From Bacillus solitudinis (lineage in GTDB: Bacteria > Bacillota > Bacilli > Bacillales > Bacillaceae_D), in NCBI RefSeq assembly GCF_002797395.1, contig NZ_KZ454943.1:1910308-1974307 (forward strand): DNA of 64,000 bases, read 5' to 3'. Shown here piece after piece: positions 17,869-27,602 of the stretch; positions within the stretch are counted from its first letter, which is position 1, and each line of letters opens with the position of its first letter. The notes beneath the pieces are model-generated. The model did no database searches. It had not been told where the DNA came from and saw only the letters and a list, made by a program, of their open reading frames with translations. A program made the position numbers and the translations under genes.

Positions 17869-18930
17869 TTATCCACCGACCTGCTCATATGCTGGCGTGA
17901 ATGGAACTTCAACAACCACATCTTCTCCGACTTGGAAGCGGGTGTGAAAGTCACTATGAACGTTTAACATATTTCCCTTTACTTCAATGGAGTAGTGAAT
18001 TTCCTTGCCCTGAAACATAACATTTCTCACTTTTCCAGGAAGTCCTTCACCCGTTTTACGCAAATAAAATTGCTCAGGTCGTACCGGAAAATAGCCCTGT
18101 TTTTTTATCGCTACAGACACATCGTTTCCTGTCCAAATAACAGATTCATGATTAAATGGCTTGAAGCATGTACCGGTCCATTTCCCTTCAATAATATTGG
18201 CCTTCCCAACAAATTGTGCGACAAAGGCTGTTTCCGGATTGGTATAAATAGTCTCTGGAGTTCCGATTTGTTCAATTCTTCCATCCTTCATTACAACAAT
18301 TTTGTCAGCCATGGCCAGAGCCTCCGCTTGATCATGAGTCACGTATACAATCGATGTGTTCATTGCCTGGTGGATGGTTTGAATTTCCCTGCGCAGTTCC
18401 ATTCGTAGCCCCGCATCCAAGCTGCTTAGTGGTTCATCCATTAACAAGAGCGCGGGTTGCGGTGCCAATGCACGTGCAATCGAGACACGTTGCTTTTGCC
18501 CCCCAGATAATTCATTGGGCATCCTATCACCATATCCCTCAAGCCCAACCATATCAAGCATGTCGCCGACTCGCTCTTCCGTTCTCTTCTTCAGTTCATA
18601 AGGTGTGTAGCGGTGATGTTGTAAGGGAAACCGTATCTGTTCCTTCACTTTCAAATGAGGCCAGAGTGCAAACGATTGAAAAACCATACCAATGTTTCGT
18701 TTTTCAGGTGGTACTGTTTTGTTAGGGTGAGCAACTTGAACACCATCGATTTTAATCTCCCCGTCTGTCGGCGCTTCAAATCCTGCTAACAGTCGGAGCA
18801 TCGTTGTTTTTCCGCACCCGGAAGGACCGAGGATGGCAACAAATTGTCCGTCGTCCACGGTTAAATTAATCGAAGATAGCGCCGTTGTTTTCCCGAATTT
18901 TTTTGTAACGTTGGATATGACTGCACTCAT
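17869..18930 (-). CDS. ABC importer ATP-binding protein (FbpC/AfuC/PotA-like)
   Basis: This 353-residue ATPase has Walker A GPSGCGKTT (about 34-42), Q-loop FQSFALWPH, signature LSGGQKQR, Walker B LLLMDEPLSSLD and the His switch VTHDQAEA. A C-terminal TOBE-like domain follows (PVRPEQFYLRKTGEG). Its ATG overlaps the permease stop by four bases, completing a binding protein-permease-ATPase operon. The cassette is of the type that imports ferric iron, thiamine or 2-aminoethylphosphonate; substrate cannot be fixed. No Fur box was seen. Confidence 0.88.
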   Translation of the reverse strand: MSAVISNVTKKFGKTTALSSINLTVDDGQFVAILGPSGCGKTTMLRLLAGFEAPTDGEIKIDGVQVAHPNKTVPPEKRNIGMVFQSFALWPHLKVKEQIRFPLQHHRYTPYELKKRTEERVGDMLDMVGLEGYGDRMPNELSGGQKQRVSIARALAPQPALLLMDEPLSSLDAGLRMELRREIQTIHQAMNTSIVYVTHDQAEALAMADKIVVMKDGRIEQIGTPETIYTNPETAFVAQFVGKANIIEGKWTGTCFKPFNHESVIWTGNDVSVAIKKQGYFPVRPEQFYLRKTGEGLPGKVRNVMFQGKEIHYSIEVKGNMLNVHSDFHTRFQVGEDVVVEVPFTPAYEQVGG

Positions 18931-20660
18931 GCCTGTTTCACCTTTCTTTCATATATCTTCTGAAGCCCCAATAGTATAGCCGTTAAAAATAGCATCGTGA
19001 ACACAACAACACTGGAAAATGCCGTCGAATAGGTCGTATAACCAGACTGTTCAAAATTGAAAATCATCAACCCAATCGTTTCCGACCCACTAGACCAAAG
19101 TAGTGCTGATACGGTTAGCTCTGTTAAAGTGGTCAGCATCACCAAAAATGCACCGCTTACTAAGCCTGGTACTAATAGTGGTAACATGATAGACTGCCAC
19201 TTTGCAACCATTCTGGCTCCTGATACATGGGCTGCTTCTTCCATTGATGGGGCAATTGTTGACATTGCTGTCATGCTTCCACGTACCTGCAAAATCATAA
19301 AACGGGTCACGTAAGCAATAAACAAAATCCAAATGCTCCCGTAAATGCCAGGATTCCAGCCTGGGATTGGTTGCATCCAGGTTAGAATCATTGCAAGCGC
19401 CAGCACCATTCCCGGCAAGGCGTAAGGTAGACCTACCGCCAGCTCCACACCTTGGCCGAACAACGTTTTTTTTCGTAAGCGGTAATAAGCAATAGCTGTT
19501 CCGATGACCAAACAAATGACTCCGGTTCCAAAGGCAAGCTTTAAGCTATTAAAAATCGCTCCCTGCACCTTATCATTTTCCAGCAAAATAAACTTATAAT
19601 GGTTTAACGTAAGATTTTCAAGCGCAAAGGGAAGGCCATAGGCACGAATTAAGGATGAACCAAACATCGAAAACATCGGAACAATACTAATAAAAAGAAG
19701 AAAGCACCATAGCAAAATCTCTACAGGAAGACGATAATGCCCTAAAGAAAATCGTGGCTTTGTATCAATTTCACTGTTTTCTCCTTCTCTTGTTTTTCGT
19801 AAGATAAGCCATTGCAGTAACGTTCCAACTAAAGCCACCAACCCTAAAAGAACCGAAAATGTGGCCGCTCTAGCAAATGCACTTGGGCCAAATCCAACGA
19901 TCTCTTGATAAATTGTTGTACTCAATACAGAAATATTAGCTGGAATTCCTAGAAAAGCCGGAATACCAAAATTATCGAGATTCGCTAAAAATGCTAACAA
20001 GCCTCCACTAGAAATCCCCGGTAATGCAAGTGGGAATGTCACCTTCCAAAACGTCGTCCAACCGTTTCCACCAGAAGATCTTACTGCCCACTCAAGCTCG
20101 CGCGGAATACGACGTAAGACGCTCATCGTTAATAGAAACACTAGCGGATAATGAGAGATTCCCAAAACGAGTATCATTCCGGTATGGCTGTACAAATTAA
20201 TTGGCTCTAGTGCCCACGGTAGCAAACCAAGGAGAGTCGAGACCAGTCCATTTTTGCTCAAAAACTGTGTCCACGATAGGGTAATTATGTATGACGGTAT
20301 GATGAAGGGCAGAAGGACAGCAACATGTAATACTTTTTTTGCGCGAATATTACTGTACGCCACGATCCAGGCCAATGATATTCCTAGAAGAACAGCAATA
20401 GCCGTTGATCCAGTAACGATAATTCCTGTATTCGATAAAATCTCCCACGTTCTTTTCTCTAAAAGAATGGTAGTATAGTTTGAAAATAGATGTCCCTCTT
20501 CCACAGAAAAGCTTAGTGAAATGAGTCGGATAATTGGCCATAAAAAAAACAGAAATAGGATTAGAAGGGAAACAAACAGCCAGAACCGCTGACCTTTTTT
20601 TGTTGATATAGAGAAAAAGGAAGACCTAAAGAGCGATCTTCCTCGTACCTGTTCTTCCAT
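18927..20660 (-). CDS. ABC importer permease, fused two-domain (FbpB/ThiP/PhnU-like)
   Basis: About 577 residues with twelve membrane segments in two homologous halves, each with an EAA-type loop: PRELEWAVRSSGGNGWTTFW (first) and PSMEEAAHVSGARMVAKWQS (second). This fused BPD_transp_1 arrangement is typical of iron(III), thiamine and aminoethylphosphonate importers. The ATG at 20660 is preceded by TGAGGTGGC with good spacing; the longer frame starts at TTG inside that region. It overlaps the ATPase gene (ATGA) and starts 18 bases after the binding-protein stop. Confidence 0.85.
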   Translation of the reverse strand: MEEQVRGRSLFRSSFFSISTKKGQRFWLFVSLLILFLFFLWPIIRLISLSFSVEEGHLFSNYTTILLEKRTWEILSNTGIIVTGSTAIAVLLGISLAWIVAYSNIRAKKVLHVAVLLPFIIPSYIITLSWTQFLSKNGLVSTLLGLLPWALEPINLYSHTGMILVLGISHYPLVFLLTMSVLRRIPRELEWAVRSSGGNGWTTFWKVTFPLALPGISSGGLLAFLANLDNFGIPAFLGIPANISVLSTTIYQEIVGFGPSAFARAATFSVLLGLVALVGTLLQWLILRKTREGENSEIDTKPRFSLGHYRLPVEILLWCFLLFISIVPMFSMFGSSLIRAYGLPFALENLTLNHYKFILLENDKVQGAIFNSLKLAFGTGVICLVIGTAIAYYRLRKKTLFGQGVELAVGLPYALPGMVLALAMILTWMQPIPGWNPGIYGSIWILFIAYVTRFMILQVRGSMTAMSTIAPSMEEAAHVSGARMVAKWQSIMLPLLVPGLVSGAFLVMLTTLTELTVSALLWSSGSETIGLMIFNFEQSGYTTYSTAFSSVVVFTMLFLTAILLGLQKIYERKVKQA

Positions 20661-20678
20661 AATTACGTGCCACCTCAA

Positions 20679-21758
20679 TTACTCTCCAAGGATAGAAATA
20701 AATTGTTGCTTATCTTGTTCGCGAGTTTGTAAAAGCTCATTCACATCATGAGAGACAACCTTCATATCCGCAATGCCTTTTAACCCCTCTGGAGCAGTGA
20801 CTCCTTCTCGAATGGGGGTATAGCCAAGCTCAGCTGCCTTTGTTTGACCTTCTTGCGATAAGACGAAGTCAACAAATGCTTTTGATGCTAGTTCATCGTC
20901 GGTATTACTTAAGATACCAATTGGCTCTGTAATAACAGGTACTCCTTCTTCCGGATAAATTACTTCAACTGGCGACCCTTCTGCTTTTGCCCGGGCAACA
21001 ATAAAGTCGACGACTATGCCATAGGTTTTTTCGCCACCGGCTACAGCTTGCAACACTCCGCCATTTCCTTGAACGACAGTGACATTATTATCACGAAGTT
21101 TTTCAAAGAATTCCCAGCCAAATCCGTCTGTTTTTGTAAGCACACCCACATTATACGCTGCTGCGCCTGAATAAAGCGGGCTAGGCATAACGACTTTTCC
21201 ATCTGCCACATTCTCTGTTACAACGCTCCAAGACGTAGGTAATTCTGTCAAATCATTCGTGTTAACTGCTAAGACCGTTGCCATTACCTTTGTTCCCGTA
21301 TACATATAGTCTTCATCTACAAACTCTTTTGGTATGTGAGCAAGCTCTGGGGATTCGTAGGCAAGCAGCAGTTCCTGTTCTTTTAAAGCGCCAAATGTAA
21401 CGGCATCAGCAACGAGTAGGACATCTGCTTGAATATCACCTGCTTTCTTTTCCGCCATAATTTTACTGATAACTTCTTCTGTTCCTGAACGGAAGACGTC
21501 AACTTCGACATCAGGATAAATCTCATTGAAACCGTTGACTAGTTCGGCCGCATCACTGTCAGGTTGTGAAGTATAAAAGCTTACTTTTCCTGAAATTTTG
21601 ATTGCTTCATCTTCATTATTCTCAGTTTCAACAGTTACTGCGACTGCCTCAGAGTCCGTTTCTTTATCCGGTTGGCTTTGTCCTCCTGTTTCATTTCCTC
21701 CGCACGCTCCCAAAATAAGCATTGTAGAAGCTATAACTATTAAAAATAGTTGTTTCAT
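20679..21758 (-). CDS. ABC importer substrate-binding lipoprotein
   Basis: The true start is the ATG at 21758, after AAAGGAGG, giving 359 residues. The signal peptide ends with lipobox LILGAC, followed by a Gly/Glu/Ser-rich linker. The mature domain looks like class II periplasmic-binding proteins of the AfuA/FbpA/PhnS group: VSFYTSQPDSDAAELVNGFNEIYPDVEVDVFR near the start and EPIGILSNTDDELASKAFVDFVLS near the end. The Tyr-Tyr pair typical of ferric-binding proteins is not evident; YSGAAAYN is the nearest Tyr-containing loop. Iron is therefore uncertain. First gene of a three-gene operon. Confidence 0.85.
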   Translation of the reverse strand: MKQLFLIVIASTMLILGACGGNETGGQSQPDKETDSEAVAVTVETENNEDEAIKISGKVSFYTSQPDSDAAELVNGFNEIYPDVEVDVFRSGTEEVISKIMAEKKAGDIQADVLLVADAVTFGALKEQELLLAYESPELAHIPKEFVDEDYMYTGTKVMATVLAVNTNDLTELPTSWSVVTENVADGKVVMPSPLYSGAAAYNVGVLTKTDGFGWEFFEKLRDNNVTVVQGNGGVLQAVAGGEKTYGIVVDFIVARAKAEGSPVEVIYPEEGVPVITEPIGILSNTDDELASKAFVDFVLSQEGQTKAAELGYTPIREGVTAPEGLKGIADMKVVSHDVNELLQTREQDKQQFISILGE

Positions 21759-21987
21759 AAATTTTTCCTCCTTTGGCGTTTGCACCAATTTCTATTTAAA
21801 ATACTTTTAAATTCTTGCGAATATGTAGAATCAAAACCATATCAAAAATATAAAGCTCACTCTGTTTTTTCTCTTCTCTTAAAATAGTAAGCGAGAAATA
21901 TGAATCTACTATAAAGAAAGAGTAGTAGTTTTGTAAAAATAATGTGAACAGTCGCCTTTGTTATTTTTTGTAAATGGGGATGAGCTT

Positions 21988-22056
21988 ATGGGTAATGGGC
22001 TTTATTTAAAAGGTTTTATAGTTTTGGTTTATGTTCTTGGTATTAATTTGGCGTAA
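21988..22056 (+). CDS. Possible 22-residue hydrophobic peptide
   Basis: ATG following GGGGATGAG with 22 codons, MGNGLYLKGFIVLVYVLGIN-LA, forming one hydrophobic helix. It sits in the 430-base gap between the ABC operon and the chemoreceptor gene. Nothing else is visible there apart from a terminator at its right end. It is too short to trust without expression evidence. Confidence 0.2.
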   Translation: MGNGLYLKGFIVLVYVLGINLA

Positions 22057-22094
22057 AAACTTTACATGAAATTAACAGGTAAATTAAACTCAAA

Positions 22095-22146
22095 CAAAAA
22101 AAAGGCGCCTACCCCCTTGCGCGTTAAGCACTAGAGTTAGGCACCC
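22095..22146 (-). terminator. Terminator of the chemoreceptor gene
   Basis: On the minus strand GGTGCCTA ... TAGGCGCC is followed by eight T, starting about 45 bases after the stop codon. Confidence 0.8.
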
Positions 22147-22190
22147 TTTATATGCAGCTTCAAAAGCAGGTAGAACGTCAAAACCATTTT

Positions 22191-23654
22191 CTAAGAGAGT
22201 AATCTTTTTGTTTGTTCAGCCGTTTCATTTATCTGGCTTGCTATTTGCTGATTGTCGTCATTTAGAGTTTCAATTGTGGCAGACATTTGTTGTAAGGTTG
22301 CTGTTTCTTCCTCAATCACCGCTGCTAATTCAGAGGTTGCTTCTTCAATGACTTTGGTTTGTCCTTCAACCCTACCAGCAAGTGAGTCTACTAAATTAAA
22401 CTTGTCTGAAACTTTCTGAAGGGAATGAGTTAACCGATCAAAATAATCAGAAACAGAAATCGCTGTGGTTACACTCTTATCAATTTCAATAGTACTTGTT
22501 TGCATATTAGTAATAGCAGACCCATTGGCATTGTTCAATTCCTGTAAATTTCGCGTAATTTTTTCTGTCGTTTCACTAGTGATATCAGCCAACTTGCGAA
22601 TTTCATCTGCTACAACAGAAAATCCTCTTCCCGCATCTCCAGCCCTTGCAGCCTCAATAGATGCATTCAAGGCTAATAAATTCGTCTGTTCTGTAATATC
22701 TCGAATCGTTTTTGCAAAGACATTTGTCTCATTAATTTTCTGAGTTAATGTCGTAAAAGTGAGATTGAGAACTTCAATAACCTTTTGCAGATTGTTCATC
22801 TGTTCCGATAAAATAGTGGCTTGCTTTGATCCATCAAGAGATAAATCCTTAGACTCCTGTGCTTCAGCTTGAGCTTGCCTGGAGGCTTGATGCAGTTGAT
22901 GCATTCCTGCTAATGTCTCATTTGAGCTTTCAACAATTTCTGTAACTCTTTCACTTTGGTTTATACTAGTCGCCGAAACCTCTTGAATTGCCAACTTTAT
23001 TTCACCTTGTGAAAGAAGATTATTCTGAACACGTTGATTCACAAAGGAAATTTTTTCTCCAATTTCTGTTACACTTTTCTCCAACTTAACACGATTTGTT
23101 TCCTTTTCGTTTGCACTACTTATTGAATTAGCAAAAAACTTTTCGATTTGTGCAGTTTGCTTTTTATTTAGAGCAATGATTGCAATTAACACAAAGTTGG
23201 TTAAAAGAAAAACTAATATAATCGTTGGAAAACCTTCAGCTACAACTTCTACTTTTGGTTCCATTGCAATATAGTTATAAATTAATGTTAGAAAACCTAA
23301 AATAGCTCCTATTGAGTAAAGAACCCATTGATAGTAAATTGCCGAAAAAAGGGTCAATAGAAAAATAATAAAGATTGTCAGAAAGGTTCCACCCATAAAG
23401 TAAATTGTTCCAAAGGAAACGCCAAAAACAACAAAAATGAAAAGATAACTAAAAAGTTTATCTTGCTTTACAGCTTTCAAAATCACATAAGCTAGTAAAA
23501 TAACCACCAATTCACTTGTATAAATTAATGTGTGTAGCATACCTGCCTTTATTAGTGATTGTATAGCTCCCAATAAAAGGCAAACTAAAAAAACAGAAAC
23601 TACCACCTTATTTTTTTCTTGTAAATCTTTCAAGCGAATTTGTGCAATATCCAT
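22191..23654 (-). CDS. Methyl-accepting chemotaxis protein with polytopic N-terminal sensor
   Basis: Residues 1-175 form about six closely packed membrane helices with almost no extracellular loop. A long coiled coil and the MCP signalling domain follow; the hairpin tip reads [51 protein letters not shown]. No HAMP domain is obvious between membrane and signalling parts. The C-terminus consists of coiled-coil methylation helices ([20 protein letters not shown]). It probably signals to CheA/CheW at the pole and senses a membrane-associated or internal cue. Monocistronic with its own terminator. Ribosome binding site AGGAGG. Confidence 0.88.
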   Translation of the reverse strand: MDIAQIRLKDLQEKNKVVVSVFLVCLLLGAIQSLIKAGMLHTLIYTSELVVILLAYVILKAVKQDKLFSYLFIFVVFGVSFGTIYFMGGTFLTIFIIFLLTLFSAIYYQWVLYSIGAILGFLTLIYNYIAMEPKVEVVAEGFPTIILVFLLTNFVLIAIIALNKKQTAQIEKFFANSISSANEKETNRVKLEKSVTEIGEKISFVNQRVQNNLLSQGEIKLAIQEVSATSINQSERVTEIVESSNETLAGMHQLHQASRQAQAEAQESKDLSLDGSKQATILSEQMNNLQKVIEVLNLTFTTLTQKINETNVFAKTIRDITEQTNLLALNASIEAARAGDAGRGFSVVADEIRKLADITSETTEKITRNLQELNNANGSAITNMQTSTIEIDKSVTTAISVSDYFDRLTHSLQKVSDKFNLVDSLAGRVEGQTKVIEEATSELAAVIEEETATLQQMSATIETLNDDNQQIASQINETAEQTKRLLS

Positions 23655-23827
23655 ATTGGCATTATCCTCCTAGTGTAAAAGTTGAGTTAATCTTATTCCT
23701 TATTTCGCCAAATTTCAACATAATTTTCGGTATTTTTACAAATATCCCTTTTTCTTTGAACTAAATTAGCTTTACACTATAGAAAGCAGACTAAAACCAA
23801 CATCATAATAATAGTTGTCTTGATTTA

Positions 23828-23870
23828 CAAAAAAAGAGTCTAAAACGTCCTTTCTGAACGTTTCAGACTC
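23828..23870 (-). terminator. Terminator of the thiXYZ-tenA operon
   Basis: On the minus strand GAGTCTGAAACGT ... ACGTTTTAGACTC is followed by seven T, 15 bases after the tenA stop. Confidence 0.85.
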
Positions 23871-23885
23871 ATAATTGTATTACTT

Positions 23886-24557
23886 TTATACGGGCCAAGT
23901 TTCTAATGTATAGGCCATCTCCCAAAACATATATTCATAACGACTGCTCGTTACAAATATTTCTTCCATTCGTTGTCTTTGGGCGTCAGAAGCTTTCTCC
24001 GCTAACTCATCCAATCGGTTGATTTGTTCCTTAACAAGTTTCTCAAACCACTCATCTCCGTAAGTATCAATCCATTTTTGGTAAACAGGATGGCCGGGCT
24101 TGGATCCTTTGTATTTCTCTCCAATTTCCCAGTATAACCAGTAACATGGTAAAATTGCAGCAATAACATCGCCTAATGAACCTTTATAGGAGACGGAGAA
24201 TAGATGATTCGTATACGCCACAGCTGTTGGAGCAGGTTCACCCGCAACCATGTGTCCTTGCTCATTTTTCTTTAAATCTAAATCCTTTGCAAAGCCTTCA
24301 TGCAACATGTGCTCAGCATCAAAAGTTGACTTCGCATGGAAAGCCATTTGAGCTGTTGTTTGGAAGTCTTCAGACTTCGCTGCACCTATTGCCTGGACTT
24401 GAGCAAATTTCGAGAGATAAAAGGAATCCTGTTGTACGTAGTAAGCAAAACACTCAAGTGGCAACGTCCCTTCTGCAACTCCTTTAACGAACGGATGCTG
24501 GAAACTCGCCTCCCAAATTGAATCAACCTTTTTTCTTACCTGCTCAGAAAATTTCAT
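23886..24557 (-). CDS. tenA: Aminopyrimidine aminohydrolase TenA
   Basis: This 223-residue all-helical TenA protein hydrolyses aminomethyl-pyrimidine breakdown products of thiamine to hydroxymethylpyrimidine and also has thiaminase II activity. Conserved stretches: HPFVKGVAEGTLPLECFAYYVQQDSFYL (about 21-48), the catalytic-cysteine segment AAILPCYWLYWEIG (about 133-146), and C-terminal YEYMFWEMAYTLE with the active-site Glu. It is last in the thiX-thiY-thiZ-tenA operon under a TPP riboswitch, matching the formylaminopyrimidine salvage pathway described in B. halodurans. The partner deformylase (YlmB) is not in the window. Confidence 0.93.
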   Translation of the reverse strand: MKFSEQVRKKVDSIWEASFQHPFVKGVAEGTLPLECFAYYVQQDSFYLSKFAQVQAIGAAKSEDFQTTAQMAFHAKSTFDAEHMLHEGFAKDLDLKKNEQGHMVAGEPAPTAVAYTNHLFSVSYKGSLGDVIAAILPCYWLYWEIGEKYKGSKPGHPVYQKWIDTYGDEWFEKLVKEQINRLDELAEKASDAQRQRMEEIFVTSSRYEYMFWEMAYTLETWPV

Positions 24558-24591
24558 TGTTCATCATCCTTTTTTCGTAATTTGACCTACT

Positions 24592-25332
24592 CTACTGCTC
24601 ATAGAGAGCTTTCATTAATTCCTGCTTCAACCTAGCATACTCAGGCGTCAGAGACATCGCTTTTCTTCGTGGGCGAGGGAGGGAGACCTTCATTTCAAGA
24701 ACAAGCTCGGTTGGACGAGGGGCTAGTACATAAATTCGATCCGATAAAAAGATTGCCTCATCAATGCTGTGGGTGATAAACAGCACTGTCCTCTGCATTT
24801 GACTCCATATTTGTAAGAGCCATTCGTGCATTTTTTCTCTCGTTAATGCATCAAGAGCTCCAAATGGTTCATCCAATAAGAGCAGGTCTTTTTTATGCAA
24901 AAAAGTGCGTAGTAGTGCAGCACGCTGCTTCATTCCACCTGATAACACACTTGGATAATAATTTTCATATCCTTTTAAACCAAACATCGGAAATAAAGCT
25001 GTAGCCTCTTTCTCAGCTTCCTCTTTTGACTGCCTTGTAATCGTTGCTCCTAACAGTACATTTTCAAGCACTGTTTTCCAGGGAAATAATAAGTCCTTCT
25101 GCATCATATAGCTGCTATGCCCCCGTTGCCCTTTCACGTCTTTGCCTGCGAATAAAATCTGTCCTTTATCAGGAAGCTCTAGTCCAGCAATCAGATTAAA
25201 TAGTGTACTTTTCCCACATCCACTTGGTCCAATTACGGAAATAAATTCCCCATTTTGCAAAGTAATATTAAGTCCGTTAATTATCTTTTCATTTTGAAAT
25301 GAGTGGTAGACATCAATAATGTTTACTTGCAT
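24592..25332 (-). CDS. thiZ: Pyrimidine-precursor ABC importer ATPase ThiZ
   Basis: This 246-residue ATPase has Walker A GPSGCGKST (about 34-42), signature LSGGMKQR, Walker B LLLLDEPFGALD and the His switch FITHSIDEA, as in SsuB/TauB/NMT1-type importers. It lies between thiY and tenA on the same strand with short gaps. Together with ThiX and ThiY it would take up N-formyl-4-amino-5-aminomethyl-2-methylpyrimidine, a thiamine degradation product. The assignment rests on operon context and the TPP riboswitch. Confidence 0.9.
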   Translation of the reverse strand: MQVNIIDVYHSFQNEKIINGLNITLQNGEFISVIGPSGCGKSTLFNLIAGLELPDKGQILFAGKDVKGQRGHSSYMMQKDLLFPWKTVLENVLLGATITRQSKEEAEKEATALFPMFGLKGYENYYPSVLSGGMKQRAALLRTFLHKKDLLLLDEPFGALDALTREKMHEWLLQIWSQMQRTVLFITHSIDEAIFLSDRIYVLAPRPTELVLEMKVSLPRPRRKAMSLTPEYARLKQELMKALYEQ

Positions 25333-25353
25333 GGCAACTCCCTAACAGGCCTA

Positions 25354-26394
25354 TTACGGCAAAAATTTATTTGTCATAGCCTCTTCACTTGTAACCTCTT
25401 TTTCAATTAATCCAGTTTCTAACATCCAAGCTGAGAACGTAGTCCAAATATCCTCTTCTTGGATTCCCCATTGCGTTGCATTCCCTTGATAGCGAGTACT
25501 TAACCATTCCTGAGACGCCTTTATTAATTCAGCATCTGTTTCTGGTGCAACAGCAATTAAAATATCCGCAGCTTCCTCTGGATGCTCAATTGAAAATTCA
25601 TAGCCCTTGCTTACAGCTCTTAAAAACTTTTCAACAAGCTCAGGTTGTTCATTGATTACAGATTCACTGCTTATTAAAATTGGTGCATAGTATTCGAAAA
25701 TCGGGTCAATATCTGTTAAGTAAATCATGTTAATTTCTTCTTCTCGAACTTCTGATTCTACACCTGTCCAACCATAATAAATCCATTGAAAGTCAATCTC
25801 TCGTTTGGCATTTACGAAAAAGTCAGAAGACCCCACCGTCACATTTTCTACTTCCGTGGTACCAACGTCACTTGCTTCTAGTACATAATTAAGAATCGCC
25901 TCTTCCATTGGTGATCCCCATCCACCATATGTTTTTCCGGCAAAATCCTCCGGTGAAGTAATTCCCTTATCTGCAAGTGAAGCAAAACCCGATGTATGCT
26001 CTTGGATAATAGCAGCAATAGAAACCACCGGAATGTCCTGCGCTCTTGCCATCGTTAACTCGTTTTGTGAAGCAATACCGAAATCAGCTTGACCAGCGGC
26101 CACGACTTGCATCACGCCCTCTGTTGCTGATTCAATAATCGTTAGGTCTAAACCCTCTTCTTCAAAAAAACCTTGGTCTTGAGCCACATATAAGCCAGTA
26201 TGATTCGTGTTAATAATCCAATCTAAAAGCACAGTCACCTCAAGTAATTCATCCTCGGAACTAGCTTCTGATTCCACTGCTTCTTCTACTTTATCCTCAT
26301 CAACATCTGTCGTTACATCTGGCTCACCATTTTGACCGCATGCGGCAAGACCGACCAATATACTAAATAAAACAGCTAAACTACATTTTTTCAA
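25354..26394 (-). CDS. thiY: Pyrimidine-precursor binding lipoprotein ThiY
   Basis: This 346-residue lipoprotein has the lipobox LVGLAAC at residue 19, followed by an acidic linker. The mature part is an NMT1/THI5-like binding domain: VTVLLDWIINTNHTGLYVAQ, then GFFEEEGLDLTIIE, AAGQADFGIASQNELTMAR and CCCFC-free ligand loops typical of bacterial ThiY. It is homologous to yeast THI5 pyrimidine proteins. Second gene of the TPP-riboswitch operon; it would hand formylaminopyrimidine to ThiX/ThiZ. Confidence 0.9.
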   Translation of the reverse strand: MKKCSLAVLFSILVGLAACGQNGEPDVTTDVDEDKVEEAVESEASSEDELLEVTVLLDWIINTNHTGLYVAQDQGFFEEEGLDLTIIESATEGVMQVVAAGQADFGIASQNELTMARAQDIPVVSIAAIIQEHTSGFASLADKGITSPEDFAGKTYGGWGSPMEEAILNYVLEASDVGTTEVENVTVGSSDFFVNAKREIDFQWIYYGWTGVESEVREEEINMIYLTDIDPIFEYYAPILISSESVINEQPELVEKFLRAVSKGYEFSIEHPEEAADILIAVAPETDAELIKASQEWLSTRYQGNATQWGIQEEDIWTTFSAWMLETGLIEKEVTSEEAMTNKFLP

Positions 26395-26483
26395 TTTGGT
26401 TTCTCTCCATTCCTTCTAAATTAAATTTTAACAGACTAAAGGACAATCATTACTCGCTTGATATTAAAAAATGTCCTCTATAT

Positions 26484-27254
26484 TCATTTATGCTGTTTGT
26501 ATTTCCATGGCATTACCCATCGACCAACTAAAAGAACGAGCAAAAATAACATACAGCTTAATATCGAAATCATTACAATTACAACGAACACGCGATCAGT
26601 GGCAAATGAACTTTGCGCCTTAATTAAATAAATACCTAATCCTTTACTTGCTCCAACCCATTCTGAGATGACTGCGGCCAACACACTGTAAGTCGCTCCA
26701 ATTCTTAATCCTGTGAAAAGGTAAGAAAGAGCGTGTGGGAATCGAACGGAACGAAACACCTGCCAATGCGATCCACCCATTGAACGCACGAGACGAATCA
26801 TATCACGGTCACTCGACTGCAATCCTTCGACTACACTAACAACCACCGGGAAAAACGTTACTAAAGCAACAACTAGCACTTTGGGTAACATACCATATCC
26901 AAACCAAATAATTAGTAATGGAGCAATTGCAATAATAGGAATGGTTTGTGAGAATAGTAGAATTGGATACACACTCTTCCTTAAAAAAGGTGCCAAGTCC
27001 AATATAAAAGCGATAACTAATGCAACTGCAATACCTAATAGAAAACCGAGAATGGCCTCCATGGTTGTCATCCAGATATGCTCTGGTAAGAAATGCATCG
27101 TCTCAAAAAAGGCTCTCGAAATAAGGCTAGGTGGTGGTAATATCCAATCTTCCACGTCCCATATTAACACCGTCAGCTCCCAAATGATGAGACAGGCTAC
27201 AACAGTTATCAAAGCTGGTAATACCGACATACAGTAAACTCGCAACCTTTTCAT
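26484..27254 (-). CDS. thiX: Pyrimidine-precursor ABC importer permease ThiX
   Basis: This 256-residue permease has about six membrane helices and the EAA loop EGLQSSDRDMIRLVRSMGGS followed by HWQVFRSVRFPHAL. It has the SsuC/TauC-like organisation, with WILPPPSLI near the N-terminus. It is the first gene after the TPP riboswitch and its terminator, and is followed by thiY, thiZ and tenA. Some annotations name this subunit after other thiamine systems; the B. halodurans nomenclature is used here. Confidence 0.9.
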   Translation of the reverse strand: MKRLRVYCMSVLPALITVVACLIIWELTVLIWDVEDWILPPPSLISRAFFETMHFLPEHIWMTTMEAILGFLLGIAVALVIAFILDLAPFLRKSVYPILLFSQTIPIIAIAPLLIIWFGYGMLPKVLVVALVTFFPVVVSVVEGLQSSDRDMIRLVRSMGGSHWQVFRSVRFPHALSYLFTGLRIGATYSVLAAVISEWVGASKGLGIYLIKAQSSFATDRVFVVIVMISILSCMLFLLVLLVGRWVMPWKYKQHK

Positions 27255-27314
27255 GAATACCTCTCCCCTACATTGAAACTAAGCTATATAGGCGCCTTCT
27301 ACCCTTGTGCTATC

Positions 27315-27348
27315 AAAAAAGCCTACATGCTTGGGAGCATGTAGGCTT
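27315..27348 (-). terminator. TPP riboswitch expression-platform terminator
   Basis: The stem GCCTACATGC/GCATGTAGGC with a six-base loop and six T on the minus strand lies between the aptamer and thiX. TPP binding would favour it. Confidence 0.85.
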
Positions 27349-27366
27349 ACATTTCTGTATTCCGTG

Positions 27367-27458
27367 TCATCCCTCCGCTGGCATTATCCAGTTCAGGTTT
27401 ATAGGGTCGATATCTTCATCAGGATATCCTCTCAGCCAACCTCATAGCTCCCCGTAAC
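27367..27458 (-). ncRNA. TPP (THI element) riboswitch
   Basis: On the minus strand the conserved blocks occur in order: GGGGAGCT, GGCTGAGAGG, GACCC, ACCTGAACTGGATAATGCCA and GCGGAGGGA. They sit about 110 bases upstream of thiX. The 348-base gap between thiX and the next gene holds this element and its terminators. It should reduce transcription of thiX-thiY-thiZ-tenA when thiamine pyrophosphate is plentiful. Confidence 0.96.
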
Positions 27459-27556
27459 ATATAAAATTTTCCTAGAAAATCATATCATACTTTATTCTCT
27501 CGGCAAACCCATTTTCAAGTGTCTTTTAATCCGATGACTCAAAGTAATCTTGAATA

Positions 27557-27596
27557 CTAAAAAGCTCAAAAGAGTTCTACCCTTCATTTGAGCTTT
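27557..27596 (-). terminator. Terminator of the MpsC-like gene
   Basis: On the minus strand AAAGCTCAAA ... TTTGAGCTTT is followed by TTAG. It starts seven bases after the stop of the MpsC-like gene. Confidence 0.7.
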
Positions 27597-27602
27597 GTGA
27601 TT

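Noticed and set aside
20679-21758. Certain ferric-iron binding protein
   Set aside because: Ligand tyrosines of FbpA are not clearly present and no Fur box was found, so the substrate is left open.
23690-23720. Sigma-D promoter for the chemoreceptor gene
   Set aside because: ACCGAAAA resembles the -10 but no TAAA-type -35 stands at the right distance.
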